Below, in pieces: positions 8,207 through 18,722 of a stretch of DNA of 36,196 nt. Location: NCBI GenBank assembly GCA_018065765.1, contig JAGHSR010000158.1, positions 1 through 36,196 on the forward strand, read 5' to 3'. Source of the stretch: Candidatus Colicola coprequi (GTDB lineage Bacteria > Bacteroidota > Bacteroidia > Bacteroidales > Paludibacteraceae). The first letter of the stretch is position 1, and each line of letters begins with the position of its first letter. A program made the translations under genes and the position numbers. Under the pieces are notes generated by a model. It had not been told where the DNA came from. It ran no database searches and was given only the letters and a program-made list of their open reading frames with translations.

Positions 8207-8947
8207 GTGAATATCTGCATTGATCATGGCAACTCAAGAGCCAAAGTGGCTCTGTTCGCGGAAGACGGACGTATAGTGAAGACTTTTGTGTATAAGTCTT
8301 TCACTGCTGCTGATGTTGAACGCGTGTTCGCTCTCTATCCTATCAACGATAGCATCATCTCATCGGTCGTCAATCTGGAGCCAGCCATGGTCAATTCACT
8401 CCATCGATTGAGCAAGCGTTTTGTCCTGTTGGACCACAAGACGCCGCTGCCTATCGTAAATGACTACGATACGCCTGCCACACTTGGACAAGACCGCTTG
8501 GCTGCTGCTGTAGGCGCGGCAGAACTCTTCCCTAATGAGAATGTGCTCATTATTGATATTGGATCGGCTATTACCTACGATTTTCTCAACAAGGACGCAC
8601 ACTACATCGGCGGAAACATAGCACCGGGACTGAAAATGCGTTTATCCGCACTGCATCAAATGACCAAAAAACTGCCTTTGGTTGAGGCAGGCGAGGGTGA
8701 ACTGATTCCCTTGTTTGGTGCTAATACACGAGACGCTATCTTGGCAGGCGTAGTACGAGGAATCTGCTTTGAGGTCAAGGGCTACATGCGTACCCTCAAC
8801 GAACGCATGGAGAACTATCAAACCATCATGACCGGCGGGCAAGCCAATCATATCCTGAGAAATATGCAAACCCATATTTGCTATGACAAACACCTCGTCC
8901 TAAAAGGATTAAATCGAATACTGGAGTTCAACAAAGCGCACGATTAA
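8207..8947 (+). CDS. coaX: Type III pantothenate kinase
   Basis: IDHGNSRAKVALF start, LGQDRLAA, IDIGSAITYDF, GGNIAPGLKMR; GTG start. Confidence 0.9.
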   Translation: MNICIDHGNSRAKVALFAEDGRIVKTFVYKSFTAADVERVFALYPINDSIISSVVNLEPAMVNSLHRLSKRFVLLDHKTPLPIVNDYDTPATLGQDRLAAAVGAAELFPNENVLIIDIGSAITYDFLNKDAHYIGGNIAPGLKMRLSALHQMTKKLPLVEAGEGELIPLFGANTRDAILAGVVRGICFEVKGYMRTLNERMENYQTIMTGGQANHILRNMQTHICYDKHLVLKGLNRILEFNKAHD

Positions 8948-8993
8948 CCATACAAAGCCGCGAATGGCACTAAATTTGTACTAACTGAAATAA

Positions 8994-10205
8994 ATGAGAT
9001 TGAAGTATATATATATCGCAATCATAGCTCTCGCAATGACCGTACCGGCTGGGGCACAAAATGCCACTTCATCGCCATCGTCGCGATTTGCGTATGGTGA
9101 GATGAACGACAATATCCCTAATGCCTATCGTGCTATGGGGGGTGTCAACTTAGGTATGCGACGCAATTCGGCTATCAACCCATCACAACCGGCATCTTAT
9201 ACTGCTTGCGATAGTACCTCTTTCATGTTCGACTTGGCAGGAAGTATCCTCTGGACGAACTATTCCGATGCGTCAGGCAAAAAAAACAAGATTAACGGTA
9301 ACCTCGAATACGTAACCCTACAGTTCCCAATTTGGAAACAACATATCGGTTTCTCGGCCGGTATCATGCCTTATACATCTATGGGATATGCTTTTGGAGT
9401 GACCGATTCGGTAGGAGGACACGAATATGGCATCTCCTACGTTGGTGCAGGAGGCATTACACAAGTCTATGGAGGACTGAGTTTTAATATCCTTGACTGG
9501 GTGGCACTCGGAGCTAACTTCTACTATATGTTTGGCGAAATCAACAACGAAACCGTTCTTACTTTTACGGAATCCTCCATCCATGGTTCCGACATGTGGA
9601 AAAACATGCACGTGGGCAGTTTCCGCTTTCGCTATGGTATGCAATTGTTCCACACGTTCGGAAAACATAGTTTCTGCCTGGGTGGTATATTTGAAAATAA
9701 ACAACGTCTGAATGGTGACTATGTCCAATACGAAATCAATTTCGTGGACTCTGTTCGTGTTACGGACAACGGATTTGAGGTGCCAATGACCTATGGCGGC
9801 GGGCTGAGTTACAACTATGCTGATCGTTTGACCATTGCTTGCGACTACTACCGTCAGGATTGGAACAATGTGCTCTGTTTCGGTGAGACGGGCACACTCA
9901 AAAATCACACGAAGATTTCACTGGGTTGCGAATACCGTCACAACCCCAACGGACGCAACTATGCCGAACGTATGTTCTGGCGTGTGGGAGCTTCCATGAT
10001 TGATTCGTATGTGGGCAATTCCGGACAAAAGGATTTTACTATTTCTGCGGGTTTCGGGTTGCCGCTGCGCACTTCCGCAACCTTGGTGAACACGACGCTG
10101 GAATACACGCACCGAGCATCTATCAATCAACTCAATGAAAACTGTCTCAAACTCACCATCGCGGTGGCTGTCAATGAGAACTGGTTCTTCAAGCGTAAAC
10201 TCTAA
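8994..10205 (+). CDS. Outer membrane beta-barrel protein, conserved in Bacteroidales
   Basis: Signal peptide (MRLKYIYIAIIALAMTVPAGAQ), barrel-like alternating strands, and position between coaX and a TPR protein. Confidence 0.75.
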   Translation: MRLKYIYIAIIALAMTVPAGAQNATSSPSSRFAYGEMNDNIPNAYRAMGGVNLGMRRNSAINPSQPASYTACDSTSFMFDLAGSILWTNYSDASGKKNKINGNLEYVTLQFPIWKQHIGFSAGIMPYTSMGYAFGVTDSVGGHEYGISYVGAGGITQVYGGLSFNILDWVALGANFYYMFGEINNETVLTFTESSIHGSDMWKNMHVGSFRFRYGMQLFHTFGKHSFCLGGIFENKQRLNGDYVQYEINFVDSVRVTDNGFEVPMTYGGGLSYNYADRLTIACDYYRQDWNNVLCFGETGTLKNHTKISLGCEYRHNPNGRNYAERMFWRVGASMIDSYVGNSGQKDFTISAGFGLPLRTSATLVNTTLEYTHRASINQLNENCLKLTIAVAVNENWFFKRKL

Positions 10206-10238
10206 GAAAGCAATCATAAAACTTAAAAAACAATACAA

Positions 10239-11648
10239 ATGAAAAAATCCCTTTTAATTATCGTTTTGTGTGCAACCGTTCCTGCACTGGCTATCGCTAA
10301 AAAACCTAAAAAAGTCGTAGAAGAAACTTCTCAACAGACCGTTGTAACAGAACCTGCAGAAGATGAAATTCCTGTCATCACCGAAGAATGTACTATCAAT
10401 ACTTCTCTGTTCAACGAGAGTGTGAAGAACAAACAATTTGCAGACGCCTACGAACCTTGGCTTAGTGTTTTCAACGAGTGCCCTAACTATTCGCGTGTTA
10501 TCTACACACAAGGTTCCAAAATTCTGGATTGGAAATATACGCAAGCCACTACCGATGAGGAGAAACATCAGATTCGTGACATGCTCATGAAGTTATACGA
10601 CAAACGTATCAAGTGGTTCGGTGACGATGCCAAATACCCAACTCCATATGTCTTAGGACTAAAGGGTTTAGACTACATCCAGTACTTCCCCGAGGATGAA
10701 CTCAAACTAACAGCCTACAATTGGCTGCGTCAGTCCATTGATGGGATGGGAAATAAATCACAGGTGATGGTGCTCGTCAAGTACTTTGAACTCAGTATGA
10801 ATATGTACAAGGCTGATGCCAATAAATATGCTGATCAGTTTGTTTCGGACTACACCCTCGTTTCGGGTATATTAGCTGCTTCTACCGACGCTTCTGATGC
10901 ACAATGGAAGGACTATGTGGATAATAGCTTTGCCGTTTCGGGTGCTGCTGATTGCACCAAGATGGATGAACTGTACGCAACCTTTGTTAAGGAGAACACC
11001 ACCAATCTTGATGAAATGCTCAAACTCATGAAACTCTATCGTCGTGTCAATTGCACAGAGTCAGAGGTTTATTTTGCTGCCGCAGAAGCCGCTCATAAAC
11101 TGAAACCGACCGAGGAATCAGCCGCAGGTTGTGCTAAAATGTGCCTCAAAAAAAATGATCCCCAAGGCGCAATTGCTTATTTCAAACAGGCGATCGAAAT
11201 GATTGACATTACGGACCCCGAAGCAAATAAGAATCGCGCAGATTACTACTACAACATTGCTATGACGCAATACAAGGACTTAGGCAACTACTACGAGGCT
11301 CGCAACTCGGCTCGCTTGTCATTGGAGTCTGACCCCGACGCAGGACGTAGCTATATCTTGATAGGTTTGTGCTATGCTGCTGCTAAACCATATAGCAATG
11401 GAGATGTGCCTGCCGCTAAAGCTGCTATCCTCAACAAAACCGTTTTCTGGGCTGCTGTGGATCAGTTCAACAAAGCCAAACGTGCCGATTCGTCTATAGT
11501 GGATCTTGCCAATAAGTACATTGCAGATTTTAGCAAATACTTCCCAACCAGGGAGGACATCTTTGACCTCCCCGAACTTGTAGAGGGCGAAACCTTTATC
11601 GTGGGCGGTTGGGTTGGTGAGAGAACTACCTGCCGTGCTGCGAAATAG
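10239..11648 (+). CDS. Tetratricopeptide repeat protein, periplasmic
   Basis: Signal peptide and TPR-like segments (PQGAIAYFKQAIEM..., YNIAMTQYKDLGNYYEARNSARLSLESDP). Confidence 0.8.
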   Translation: MKKSLLIIVLCATVPALAIAKKPKKVVEETSQQTVVTEPAEDEIPVITEECTINTSLFNESVKNKQFADAYEPWLSVFNECPNYSRVIYTQGSKILDWKYTQATTDEEKHQIRDMLMKLYDKRIKWFGDDAKYPTPYVLGLKGLDYIQYFPEDELKLTAYNWLRQSIDGMGNKSQVMVLVKYFELSMNMYKADANKYADQFVSDYTLVSGILAASTDASDAQWKDYVDNSFAVSGAADCTKMDELYATFVKENTTNLDEMLKLMKLYRRVNCTESEVYFAAAEAAHKLKPTEESAAGCAKMCLKKNDPQGAIAYFKQAIEMIDITDPEANKNRADYYYNIAMTQYKDLGNYYEARNSARLSLESDPDAGRSYILIGLCYAAAKPYSNGDVPAAKAAILNKTVFWAAVDQFNKAKRADSSIVDLANKYIADFSKYFPTREDIFDLPELVEGETFIVGGWVGERTTCRAAK

Positions 11649-11649
11649 A

Positions 11650-12321
11650 ATGTTCAATCTTCAATCTTCAACTTTTCACACGACCATCGCCGGTGTCGTA
11701 CTGGTGATGGGGGGGTGCTTTGTGAGTTGTTCTAAGGAAGTGCGCTTGCGTGCTGACGCTATCCAGGATCGTTCCATCGTTCCTGTGTTGGAAGCCAGCC
11801 AAGTGACAACGCTCATCTCCGATTCCGGAATTACACGGTACCGCATTACTGCTGACCGATGGGATGTTTATGACAAAGCTTCTCCTTCTTATTGGGAGTT
11901 CACACAAGGTATTTATTTGGAGAAATTCAACGAGAACCTTGAGGTGGAAGCATCACTCCAAGCCGATTATGCCAAGTACCTTGATTCAGAGGAACTATGG
12001 CAACTGCGGGGACATGTTCACGCAGTGAACGAAAAAGGCGAAGAGTTTGATACTCCTGAGTTGTACTGGAACCAACAAACGCAAAAAATCTATTCCGACT
12101 CCTCCATCACTATTGCTCGTTCTTCATCGGTCATTCAGGGGATAGGTTTTGTCAGTGACCAAACAATGAGCCAATATACCATCCTTCAACCGACAGGATT
12201 CTTCCCGATAGAGGATGACACCCATCAGCCATCGGAGGGCGAAAGTCAGGAGACTGAACTTGCTCCTCAGTCGTCTGACAAAAACGAAACAACCAACAAT
12301 ACTGAACTTATCAAATCCTAA
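11650..12321 (+). CDS. lptC: LPS export ABC transporter periplasmic protein LptC
   Basis: MFNLQSSTFHTTI...GCFVSC lipoprotein start; then DSGITRYRITADRWDVYD...GIYLEKFNENLEVEASLQADYAKYLDSEELWQLRGHVHAVNEKGEEFDTPELYWNQQTQKIYSD. Confidence 0.85.
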   Translation: MFNLQSSTFHTTIAGVVLVMGGCFVSCSKEVRLRADAIQDRSIVPVLEASQVTTLISDSGITRYRITADRWDVYDKASPSYWEFTQGIYLEKFNENLEVEASLQADYAKYLDSEELWQLRGHVHAVNEKGEEFDTPELYWNQQTQKIYSDSSITIARSSSVIQGIGFVSDQTMSQYTILQPTGFFPIEDDTHQPSEGESQETELAPQSSDKNETTNNTELIKS

Positions 12322-12326
12322 CCTAT

Positions 12327-13064
12327 ATGCTTTTACAATCTAAAACTGCCATCATTACAGGTGCCGCTCGCGGCATAGGCAAGGCTATTGCACTCCAATT
12401 GGCGTCAGAAGGGTGCAATATCGCTTTCACCGATTTGAAAATCAATGAGCAGGCTTTAGCCACACAAACAGAGATAGCCGCTTTGGGTGTCCAAGTGAAA
12501 GCGTATGCAAGCAACGCGGCTGACTTCGATGCCGCACATACGGTGGTCAACCAGATACTCCAGGACTTTGGCTCTATAGATATTTTGGTCAATAATGCCG
12601 GTATTACCCAAGACGGTTTGCTTCTGCGCATGAGCGAACAGCAATGGGATGCTGTTATCAATGTCAACCTCAAGTCTGCGTTCAATTTCATCCATGCAGT
12701 TACACCGATTATGGTGCGTCAGCGCAGAGGATCTATTATCTCTATGTCCAGCATCGTTGGCATCAATGGCAACGCGGGACAAGCCAATTATGCAGCCTCC
12801 AAAGCGGGGCTGATAGCTCTCACTAAATCCACCGCTAAGGAACTGGGCGGAAGAGGTATCCGTGCCAATGCCATTGCACCCGGGTTTATCATCAGCGATA
12901 TGACTGCATCACTACCCGAGACCGTCGTGCAAGAATACATCAAGTTGGTGCCGATGCGCCGTGGCGGTTCTGTCGAAGAAGTAGCCAAAGTGGCTCTCTT
13001 CCTTGCCAGCGACCTCTCCTCATATGTCTCAGGACAAGTCATCGAAGTCAATGGAGGTATGTAG
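12327..13064 (+). CDS. fabG: 3-oxoacyl-ACP reductase
   Basis: TGAARGIGKAIA, NNAG, YAASKAGL, C-terminal SDR signature ASDLSSYVSGQVIEVNGGM. Confidence 0.93.
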   Translation: MLLQSKTAIITGAARGIGKAIALQLASEGCNIAFTDLKINEQALATQTEIAALGVQVKAYASNAADFDAAHTVVNQILQDFGSIDILVNNAGITQDGLLLRMSEQQWDAVINVNLKSAFNFIHAVTPIMVRQRRGSIISMSSIVGINGNAGQANYAASKAGLIALTKSTAKELGGRGIRANAIAPGFIISDMTASLPETVVQEYIKLVPMRRGGSVEEVAKVALFLASDLSSYVSGQVIEVNGGM

Positions 13065-13067
13065 AAT

Positions 13068-14252
13068 ATGAAAACAATTCGAGATATTTTTCGTATAGGC
13101 AATGGTCCATCGTCCAGTCATACGATGGCTCCTCATCGTGCCGCAGAAATGTTCCTGGCACGCAATCCCAACGCCGCTCATTATGAGGTAACATTGTACG
13201 GCAGTTTGGGTTCTACCGGCAAGGGACACATGACCGATGTGGCTATCGCTGATGTGATAGCGGATATAGATATTATTTGGCAACCGGAGGTGTTCCTTCC
13301 TTATCACCCCAATGGTATGCTTTTCCTTGCGATGGATAAGGCCGGCAACGAACTGGATCGCTGGACGGTGTTTAGCATAGGTGGAGGTGCTTTGGCAGAA
13401 GAAGGGCGCGAGAGTCCATCACCGGATGTCTATCAAATGCACACTCTCACCGACATCAAAAACTACTGCGAATCCACCGGTAGAAGTTATTGGGAGTATG
13501 TGGAGGAGAACGAGGGCAAAGAGATTTGGAACTATCTGCATGAAGTTTGGCAGGTGATGGTCGAAGCGGTAGAAAGGGGATTAGACCACGAAGGGGTGCT
13601 ACCCGGACCTATCGGACTGCGCCGCAAAGCGGGTATGTACCATGTCAAAGCATCCGGATACAAGGATAACCTCAGAACACGTGCACTCGTTTTCTCGTAT
13701 GCGTTGGCAGTGGCTGAGGAAAATGCCTCTATGGGTAAGATAGTCACAGCCCCCACTTGTGGGTCGAGTGGGGTAGTGCCTGCCGTGTTATATCACCTGT
13801 GGAAAAGCCGCGATTTCAGTGAGACACGCATTTTGCACGCATTAGCCACTGCGGGACTGATAGGCAATATCGTTCGGACCAACGCCTCTATCGCGGGTGC
13901 GGAAGTGGGTTGTCAGGGAGAAGTGGGCGTAGCGTGTGCTATGGCATCTGCTGCGGCTAACCAACTCTTTGGCGGCAGTCCTGCTCAGATAGAATACGCA
14001 GCAGAGATGGGCTTGGAGCACCATTTGGGTATGACATGTGACCCGGTATGCGGGTTGGTGCAAATCCCTTGTATTGAGCGCAATGCCTATGCGGCCGCTC
14101 GTGCGCTGGATGCCAATATATACGCCTCCTTCTCGGACGGAAGTCACCGTGTGGGCTTTGACCGCGTAGTGGATGTGATGCGCGTTACCGGACACGATAT
14201 CCCATCGCTATACAAGGAGACATCCGAAGGCGGACTGGCTAAAGTGCTGTAA
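13068..14252 (+). CDS. L-serine ammonia-lyase (L-serine dehydratase)
   Basis: GPSSSHTMAPHRAA, TAPTCGSSGVVPAV, EHHLGMTCDPVCGLVQIPCIERNA (Fe-S serine dehydratase motifs). Confidence 0.93.
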   Translation: MKTIRDIFRIGNGPSSSHTMAPHRAAEMFLARNPNAAHYEVTLYGSLGSTGKGHMTDVAIADVIADIDIIWQPEVFLPYHPNGMLFLAMDKAGNELDRWTVFSIGGGALAEEGRESPSPDVYQMHTLTDIKNYCESTGRSYWEYVEENEGKEIWNYLHEVWQVMVEAVERGLDHEGVLPGPIGLRRKAGMYHVKASGYKDNLRTRALVFSYALAVAEENASMGKIVTAPTCGSSGVVPAVLYHLWKSRDFSETRILHALATAGLIGNIVRTNASIAGAEVGCQGEVGVACAMASAAANQLFGGSPAQIEYAAEMGLEHHLGMTCDPVCGLVQIPCIERNAYAAARALDANIYASFSDGSHRVGFDRVVDVMRVTGHDIPSLYKETSEGGLAKVL

Positions 14253-14287
14253 GGGATTGTGTTTTTTACACAAAAATATCCTTTTGC

Positions 14288-14318
14288 TTGCTCCTTCGGA
14301 AAAATTGTTGTACCTTTG
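14288..14318 (+). promoter_or_regulatory. Bacteroidota-type promoter for S9 peptidase
   Basis: TTG 14288-14290, N20, TACCTTTG 14311-14318. Confidence 0.7.
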
Positions 14319-14400
14319 TAGGCAAAAATACCGAAGGTAGGTTCTACAAATTATAAAGAACATACCGTAAATAATAACGCAGCCTTTAATGCGAAACATT

Positions 14401-16494
14401 ATGAAACGACTACTCTTGTACGTACTGCTATCGTTACCTATGCTGGCACAGGCAGATTTATTGGATGATATCCTTGATGGGAAATACAATGCCCAATCAC
14501 TATCCACACAGCAACAGGACTCTATCTTAAACGCGGCCAATGCGTCGTCGGAGTCGGCGTGCCGTTATCGTCTGGAATATGAGAACAAGCAGAAGATTTA
14601 CCGTCACTCGTTCGTGGCAGACTACTACCTTGTAGATACACAGCGTGGAACACGTGTACACTTGAGCGATGGTCCTGTGCGCGACGCTGCTCTGTCACCC
14701 AATGGCAAGTATGTGGTTTATGCCAAGGGCAAAGACCTCTATATCTACAAGACCGATTTCTCTACGGAGATTGCTATCACCAACGATGAAACCGAAGGAC
14801 GAGATGTGTTCAATGGCATCAGCGACTGGCTCTACGAGGAGGAATTTGGTATTACACGCATGTTTGCATTCTCACCGGATAGCAAGCAGTTGGCTTTCGT
14901 ACGTCTGGACGAAACCCATGTGCCGGAGTTTGCATGGCAGGAATACGTATTGGATGACAAGAGTCAAAATTATCCTATTCTCAAAGCCCTGCGTTATCCT
15001 AAAGCGGGTGAAATCAATGCTACCGCATCAGTTTGTGTGTATGATATCCTCTACAAAGGTATTCGCACGATGCAGATTGACGATTGCGAGGATGCCTATC
15101 TGCCGCGTATTGTGTGGGCTAAACCTCAGATAGACCCCAAAACCAAAGCACCTCAGGATGCCGGATTGAATATCCTCAAAGTCAATCGTGACCAAACACA
15201 ACTGGAAGTGCTGACAGCTAATACCAAATCAACGGTGTGCCGCTTGTTGTACAAGGAGCAGAGCGACAAATACTTTATGGATTACGAACTGTTTGACCAG
15301 TGGCAATGGCTGGCAGATGGACGTTTCATTGTGTTAAGCGAGAGAGAAGGATGGCGTCGTGCCTATTTGCACTCTGCTCAGGGTGCCCCTATCAAAACCC
15401 TCACTCCCGCTGCGATGGATATTACTCGTATCTACGGCGTTGATGAAGCACAAGGGCTGATGTACTATCAAGTAGCTTCTACGCCCCTGACACGGCAAGT
15501 GATGATGGTAGATATGCGCAAGGGAGAGAACACCCCCCTCACCACCACAGCGGGTACACACGATGCACGTTTCTCTAACGATATGAAGCGGTATATCGAT
15601 TGTTTCCAGTCGGTCGCTGTGCCCAATATCTATACCCTCTATACCCTCAAAAACGGCAAGCCGAACAAGGGAACTGTCGTCTTAGACAATGCCGCCTTAC
15701 AAACCAAGTGGAATGACATGAACCTGCCCAAGACAGAGTTTATCACCATCCCTACGGAACGAGGTGATACCTTAGATGCCTACGTCATTCTACCTGCCAT
15801 CGAGCCCGGTAAGCGCTATCCGGTAGTGGTGTTGCAGTATAGCGGTCCCGCTTCGCAGCGTGTACTCAATCGTTGGCGCAAACGTTGGGGAACATACTTG
15901 GCAACGCAGGGGTATATCGTAGTGAATGCTGATCCACGCGGCACCGACTGCCGTGGACGTCAGTGGCGAAACGAGACATACATGCTACTTGGTCAGAAAG
16001 AGGCACAGGATCATATATCCGTAGCCAATTATATGGCGTCCCTTCCTTATGTAGATAGCGCGCACATGTGTATGTGCGGATGGAGCTACGGCGGCTATCA
16101 GACGATTCGCACAATGTCTGAACCCAATAGTCCGTTCTGCTGCGGTATAGCTATTGCTCCGGTCACCGATTGGCGTCTATACGATTCCGGCTATACAGAG
16201 CGTTATATGCGCCGTCCCATGGTCAACGAAAACGGCTATAGCATGAGCTCGCTCCTGCCTTTGGCTGAGCAACTGCAGGGAAAACTACTTCTCATTCATG
16301 GCACAGCCGATGATAACGTCCATGCACAAAACGCATGGCTCTATGCCGACGCATTGGTACAAGCCGGAAAGCAGTTTGAGATGCAGATGTATGTGGATGA
16401 CAATCATCACCTCAAACGCGCTAACAACTACCGGCACCTACATCGCCGACTGATGCTGTTCCTGAATAATCAATTGAAAACTGCAAATAATTAA
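14401..16494 (+). CDS. S9 family dipeptidyl peptidase IV
   Basis: Signal peptide, SDWLYEEEF (DPP4 double-Glu motif), GWSYGGY nucleophile elbow, HGTADDNVH. Confidence 0.93.
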   Translation: MKRLLLYVLLSLPMLAQADLLDDILDGKYNAQSLSTQQQDSILNAANASSESACRYRLEYENKQKIYRHSFVADYYLVDTQRGTRVHLSDGPVRDAALSPNGKYVVYAKGKDLYIYKTDFSTEIAITNDETEGRDVFNGISDWLYEEEFGITRMFAFSPDSKQLAFVRLDETHVPEFAWQEYVLDDKSQNYPILKALRYPKAGEINATASVCVYDILYKGIRTMQIDDCEDAYLPRIVWAKPQIDPKTKAPQDAGLNILKVNRDQTQLEVLTANTKSTVCRLLYKEQSDKYFMDYELFDQWQWLADGRFIVLSEREGWRRAYLHSAQGAPIKTLTPAAMDITRIYGVDEAQGLMYYQVASTPLTRQVMMVDMRKGENTPLTTTAGTHDARFSNDMKRYIDCFQSVAVPNIYTLYTLKNGKPNKGTVVLDNAALQTKWNDMNLPKTEFITIPTERGDTLDAYVILPAIEPGKRYPVVVLQYSGPASQRVLNRWRKRWGTYLATQGYIVVNADPRGTDCRGRQWRNETYMLLGQKEAQDHISVANYMASLPYVDSAHMCMCGWSYGGYQTIRTMSEPNSPFCCGIAIAPVTDWRLYDSGYTERYMRRPMVNENGYSMSSLLPLAEQLQGKLLLIHGTADDNVHAQNAWLYADALVQAGKQFEMQMYVDDNHHLKRANNYRHLHRRLMLFLNNQLKTANN

Positions 16495-16505
16495 ATTTTT
16501 TTACT

Positions 16506-17756
16506 ATGAGTAATGAGCAAAAACTTAACGTCCCCGCTATTGTGGTGATGTATCTGCTTTTCTTCATGATTGCCTTTGTAACCAATTTTGCCGGTTCTAT
16601 GGGTGTCATTGTCAAGAGTCAGTTTAACGCCTCTGCGGCTATGTCGCAATTGGGCACATTGGCTAATTTTATCGCATACGCTTGTATGGGTATTCCGGGT
16701 GGTATCATTCTGAAACGCAAGGGCTACAAGTTCACTGCCTTAATGGCTGCCACTTTGGGCTTTATCGGTGTCGGTATCCAATGGCTGAGCGGATACGCTG
16801 AGTCTTTTGGTATCTATGTACTCGGTGCATTCGTAGCCGGATTCTCCATGTGTTTGCTCAATATCGTTGTCAACCCGATGCTCAATACTTTGGGTGGCGG
16901 TGGCAATCGTGGCAACCAACTCATTCAATTTGGCGGCTCCTGCAACTCCATCGGTGGTACGATTGCTCCTATCCTGTTAGGATATCTGATTGGTGGTGAA
17001 ATGGCTTCTGCTAAAGTGGCAGACGCGGCTCCTGCTATGCTGATTGCTATGTGTATTTTCGTAGTGGCATTCCTCGTGGTGTTCTTCAGCAATATACCCG
17101 AACCTCACATCGAAACGGCTGAACAACGTGCTGCCGCTAAGGCTGACAAATATTCTCCTATGTCCTTCCGTCACTTCGTGTTGGGGGCTATTGCTATTTT
17201 CTTCTACGTCGGCGTGGAAGTAGGTATTCCTAATACTGCCAACCTGTACATGTCAGGCCTTGAGAATGTAGGGCCTGCTATCGCAGGAACCATTGTTGGT
17301 TTCTATTGGTTGAGCATGATGTTTGGCCGTCTGATAGGAGGCGCACTGGGTGGCAAAGTTTCCAGTAAAGCCATGCTCTCCTCTGTCTGCATACTATGTA
17401 TAGCCATGTTGCTCTGCGTAATGCTGTTCCCTGAGACATGGGCAATCCAAATCGCCGGCAAGTTGGTACCTGTCAGCATGGTAATCATGTTCCTTTGCGG
17501 TCTGTGCACCAGTGTTATGTGGGGAGCTATCTTCAACCTCGCTGCTGAAGGCTTGGGCAAATACACCCCTGCTGCCAGTGGTATCTTTATGGCACTCGTC
17601 TGCGGTGGTGGTATCCTGCCATTCTTCCAAAACCTGTTGGCTGACCACTCTAACTACCTCGTTTCGTATATCGTTCCTATCTTGGGATTGGCATATATTC
17701 TCTTCTACGCCCTCATTGGTAGCAAGAATGTGAACAAGGATATCCCAACCGAATAA
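16506..17756 (+). CDS. MFS transporter (sugar-type, FucP/GluP-like)
   Basis: 12 hydrophobic segments; adjacent to ROK kinase. Confidence 0.85.
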   Translation: MSNEQKLNVPAIVVMYLLFFMIAFVTNFAGSMGVIVKSQFNASAAMSQLGTLANFIAYACMGIPGGIILKRKGYKFTALMAATLGFIGVGIQWLSGYAESFGIYVLGAFVAGFSMCLLNIVVNPMLNTLGGGGNRGNQLIQFGGSCNSIGGTIAPILLGYLIGGEMASAKVADAAPAMLIAMCIFVVAFLVVFFSNIPEPHIETAEQRAAAKADKYSPMSFRHFVLGAIAIFFYVGVEVGIPNTANLYMSGLENVGPAIAGTIVGFYWLSMMFGRLIGGALGGKVSSKAMLSSVCILCIAMLLCVMLFPETWAIQIAGKLVPVSMVIMFLCGLCTSVMWGAIFNLAAEGLGKYTPAASGIFMALVCGGGILPFFQNLLADHSNYLVSYIVPILGLAYILFYALIGSKNVNKDIPTE

Positions 17757-17768
17757 TATCTTTCTACT

Positions 17769-18722
17769 ATGAAAAAACAATATGTCTTAGGCCTTGACAT
17801 GGGAGGTACCAACTCCGTTTTGGGAGTAGTTGACAAGGAGGGTAAGGTGGTGGCTCGTGCTTCCATCAAGACACAACAATATCCGGAGATCAACGATTAT
17901 GTCGATGCTTTGTATCATGAGGCAGAACAACTGGTAGCTCCTCTGGGCGGATTTGCTGCTATTCGCGGTATCGGTGCTGGGGTTCCCAATGGTAACTACT
18001 ATACCGGCATGATCGATGGTGCTATGAACCTGCCTTGGCCGCATGTTCCTTTTGCCAAACTTATGTCCGATCGTTTCGGCATTCCTTGTACTATCACCAA
18101 TGACGCCAACGCTGCCGCTATGGGAGAGATGATTTATGGTGCTGCCAAAGGAATGAAAAACTTCATCATGATTACCCTCGGCACCGGTGTTGGTTCGGGT
18201 ATCGTGATTGATGGTAAGGTCGTCTATGGTCACGATGGCTTTGCCGGCGAGTTGGGACATACGATTGCAGTTCGCGGTGAAAACGCACGCCAGTGCAATT
18301 GCGGGCGCAAGGGCTGCTTAGAAACCTATTGCTCTGCTACAGGCGTAGCTCGTACTGCCAAAGAGATAGTTTCTTCTTCTACCAGTGCCACATCACTTCG
18401 TTCTTTGGATATTGACCACATCACATCCTACGATGTATTCAAGGCTGCAGAAGCAGGCGATGAGGTGGCTAAACAGATTTTTGACTTTACCGGCACATTG
18501 CTTGGACAAAGTTTGGCAGATTTCATCGCATTCTCTGCTCCGGAAGCTATCTTCCTCTTTGGCGGTTTGACCAAATCCGGTCATTGGATTATGGAGCCGA
18601 TTGTCAAGGCGATGAACGAAAACGTGCTTTCCTTGTGGCAAAACAAGGTCAAAGTGCAGTTCTCAGCACTCAATGAAGCGGATGCCGCTGTTCTTGGTGC
18701 ATCAGCATTGGCTTGGGAGTAA
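17769..18722 (+). CDS. ROK family sugar kinase (glucokinase-like)
   Basis: GLDMGGTNSVLGVVD, LGTGVGSGIVIDG, GELGHTIAV...CNCGRKGCLETYCS. Confidence 0.93.
   Translation: MKKQYVLGLDMGGTNSVLGVVDKEGKVVARASIKTQQYPEINDYVDALYHEAEQLVAPLGGFAAIRGIGAGVPNGNYYTGMIDGAMNLPWPHVPFAKLMSDRFGIPCTITNDANAAAMGEMIYGAAKGMKNFIMITLGTGVGSGIVIDGKVVYGHDGFAGELGHTIAVRGENARQCNCGRKGCLETYCSATGVARTAKEIVSSSTSATSLRSLDIDHITSYDVFKAAEAGDEVAKQIFDFTGTLLGQSLADFIAFSAPEAIFLFGGLTKSGHWIMEPIVKAMNENVLSLWQNKVKVQFSALNEADAAVLGASALAWE

Noticed and set aside
9318-9908. 196-aa antisense ORF inside the outer membrane protein gene
   Set aside because: Antisense to a well-supported CDS; no recognisable motifs. The same reasoning applies to the other antisense ORFs in the track.
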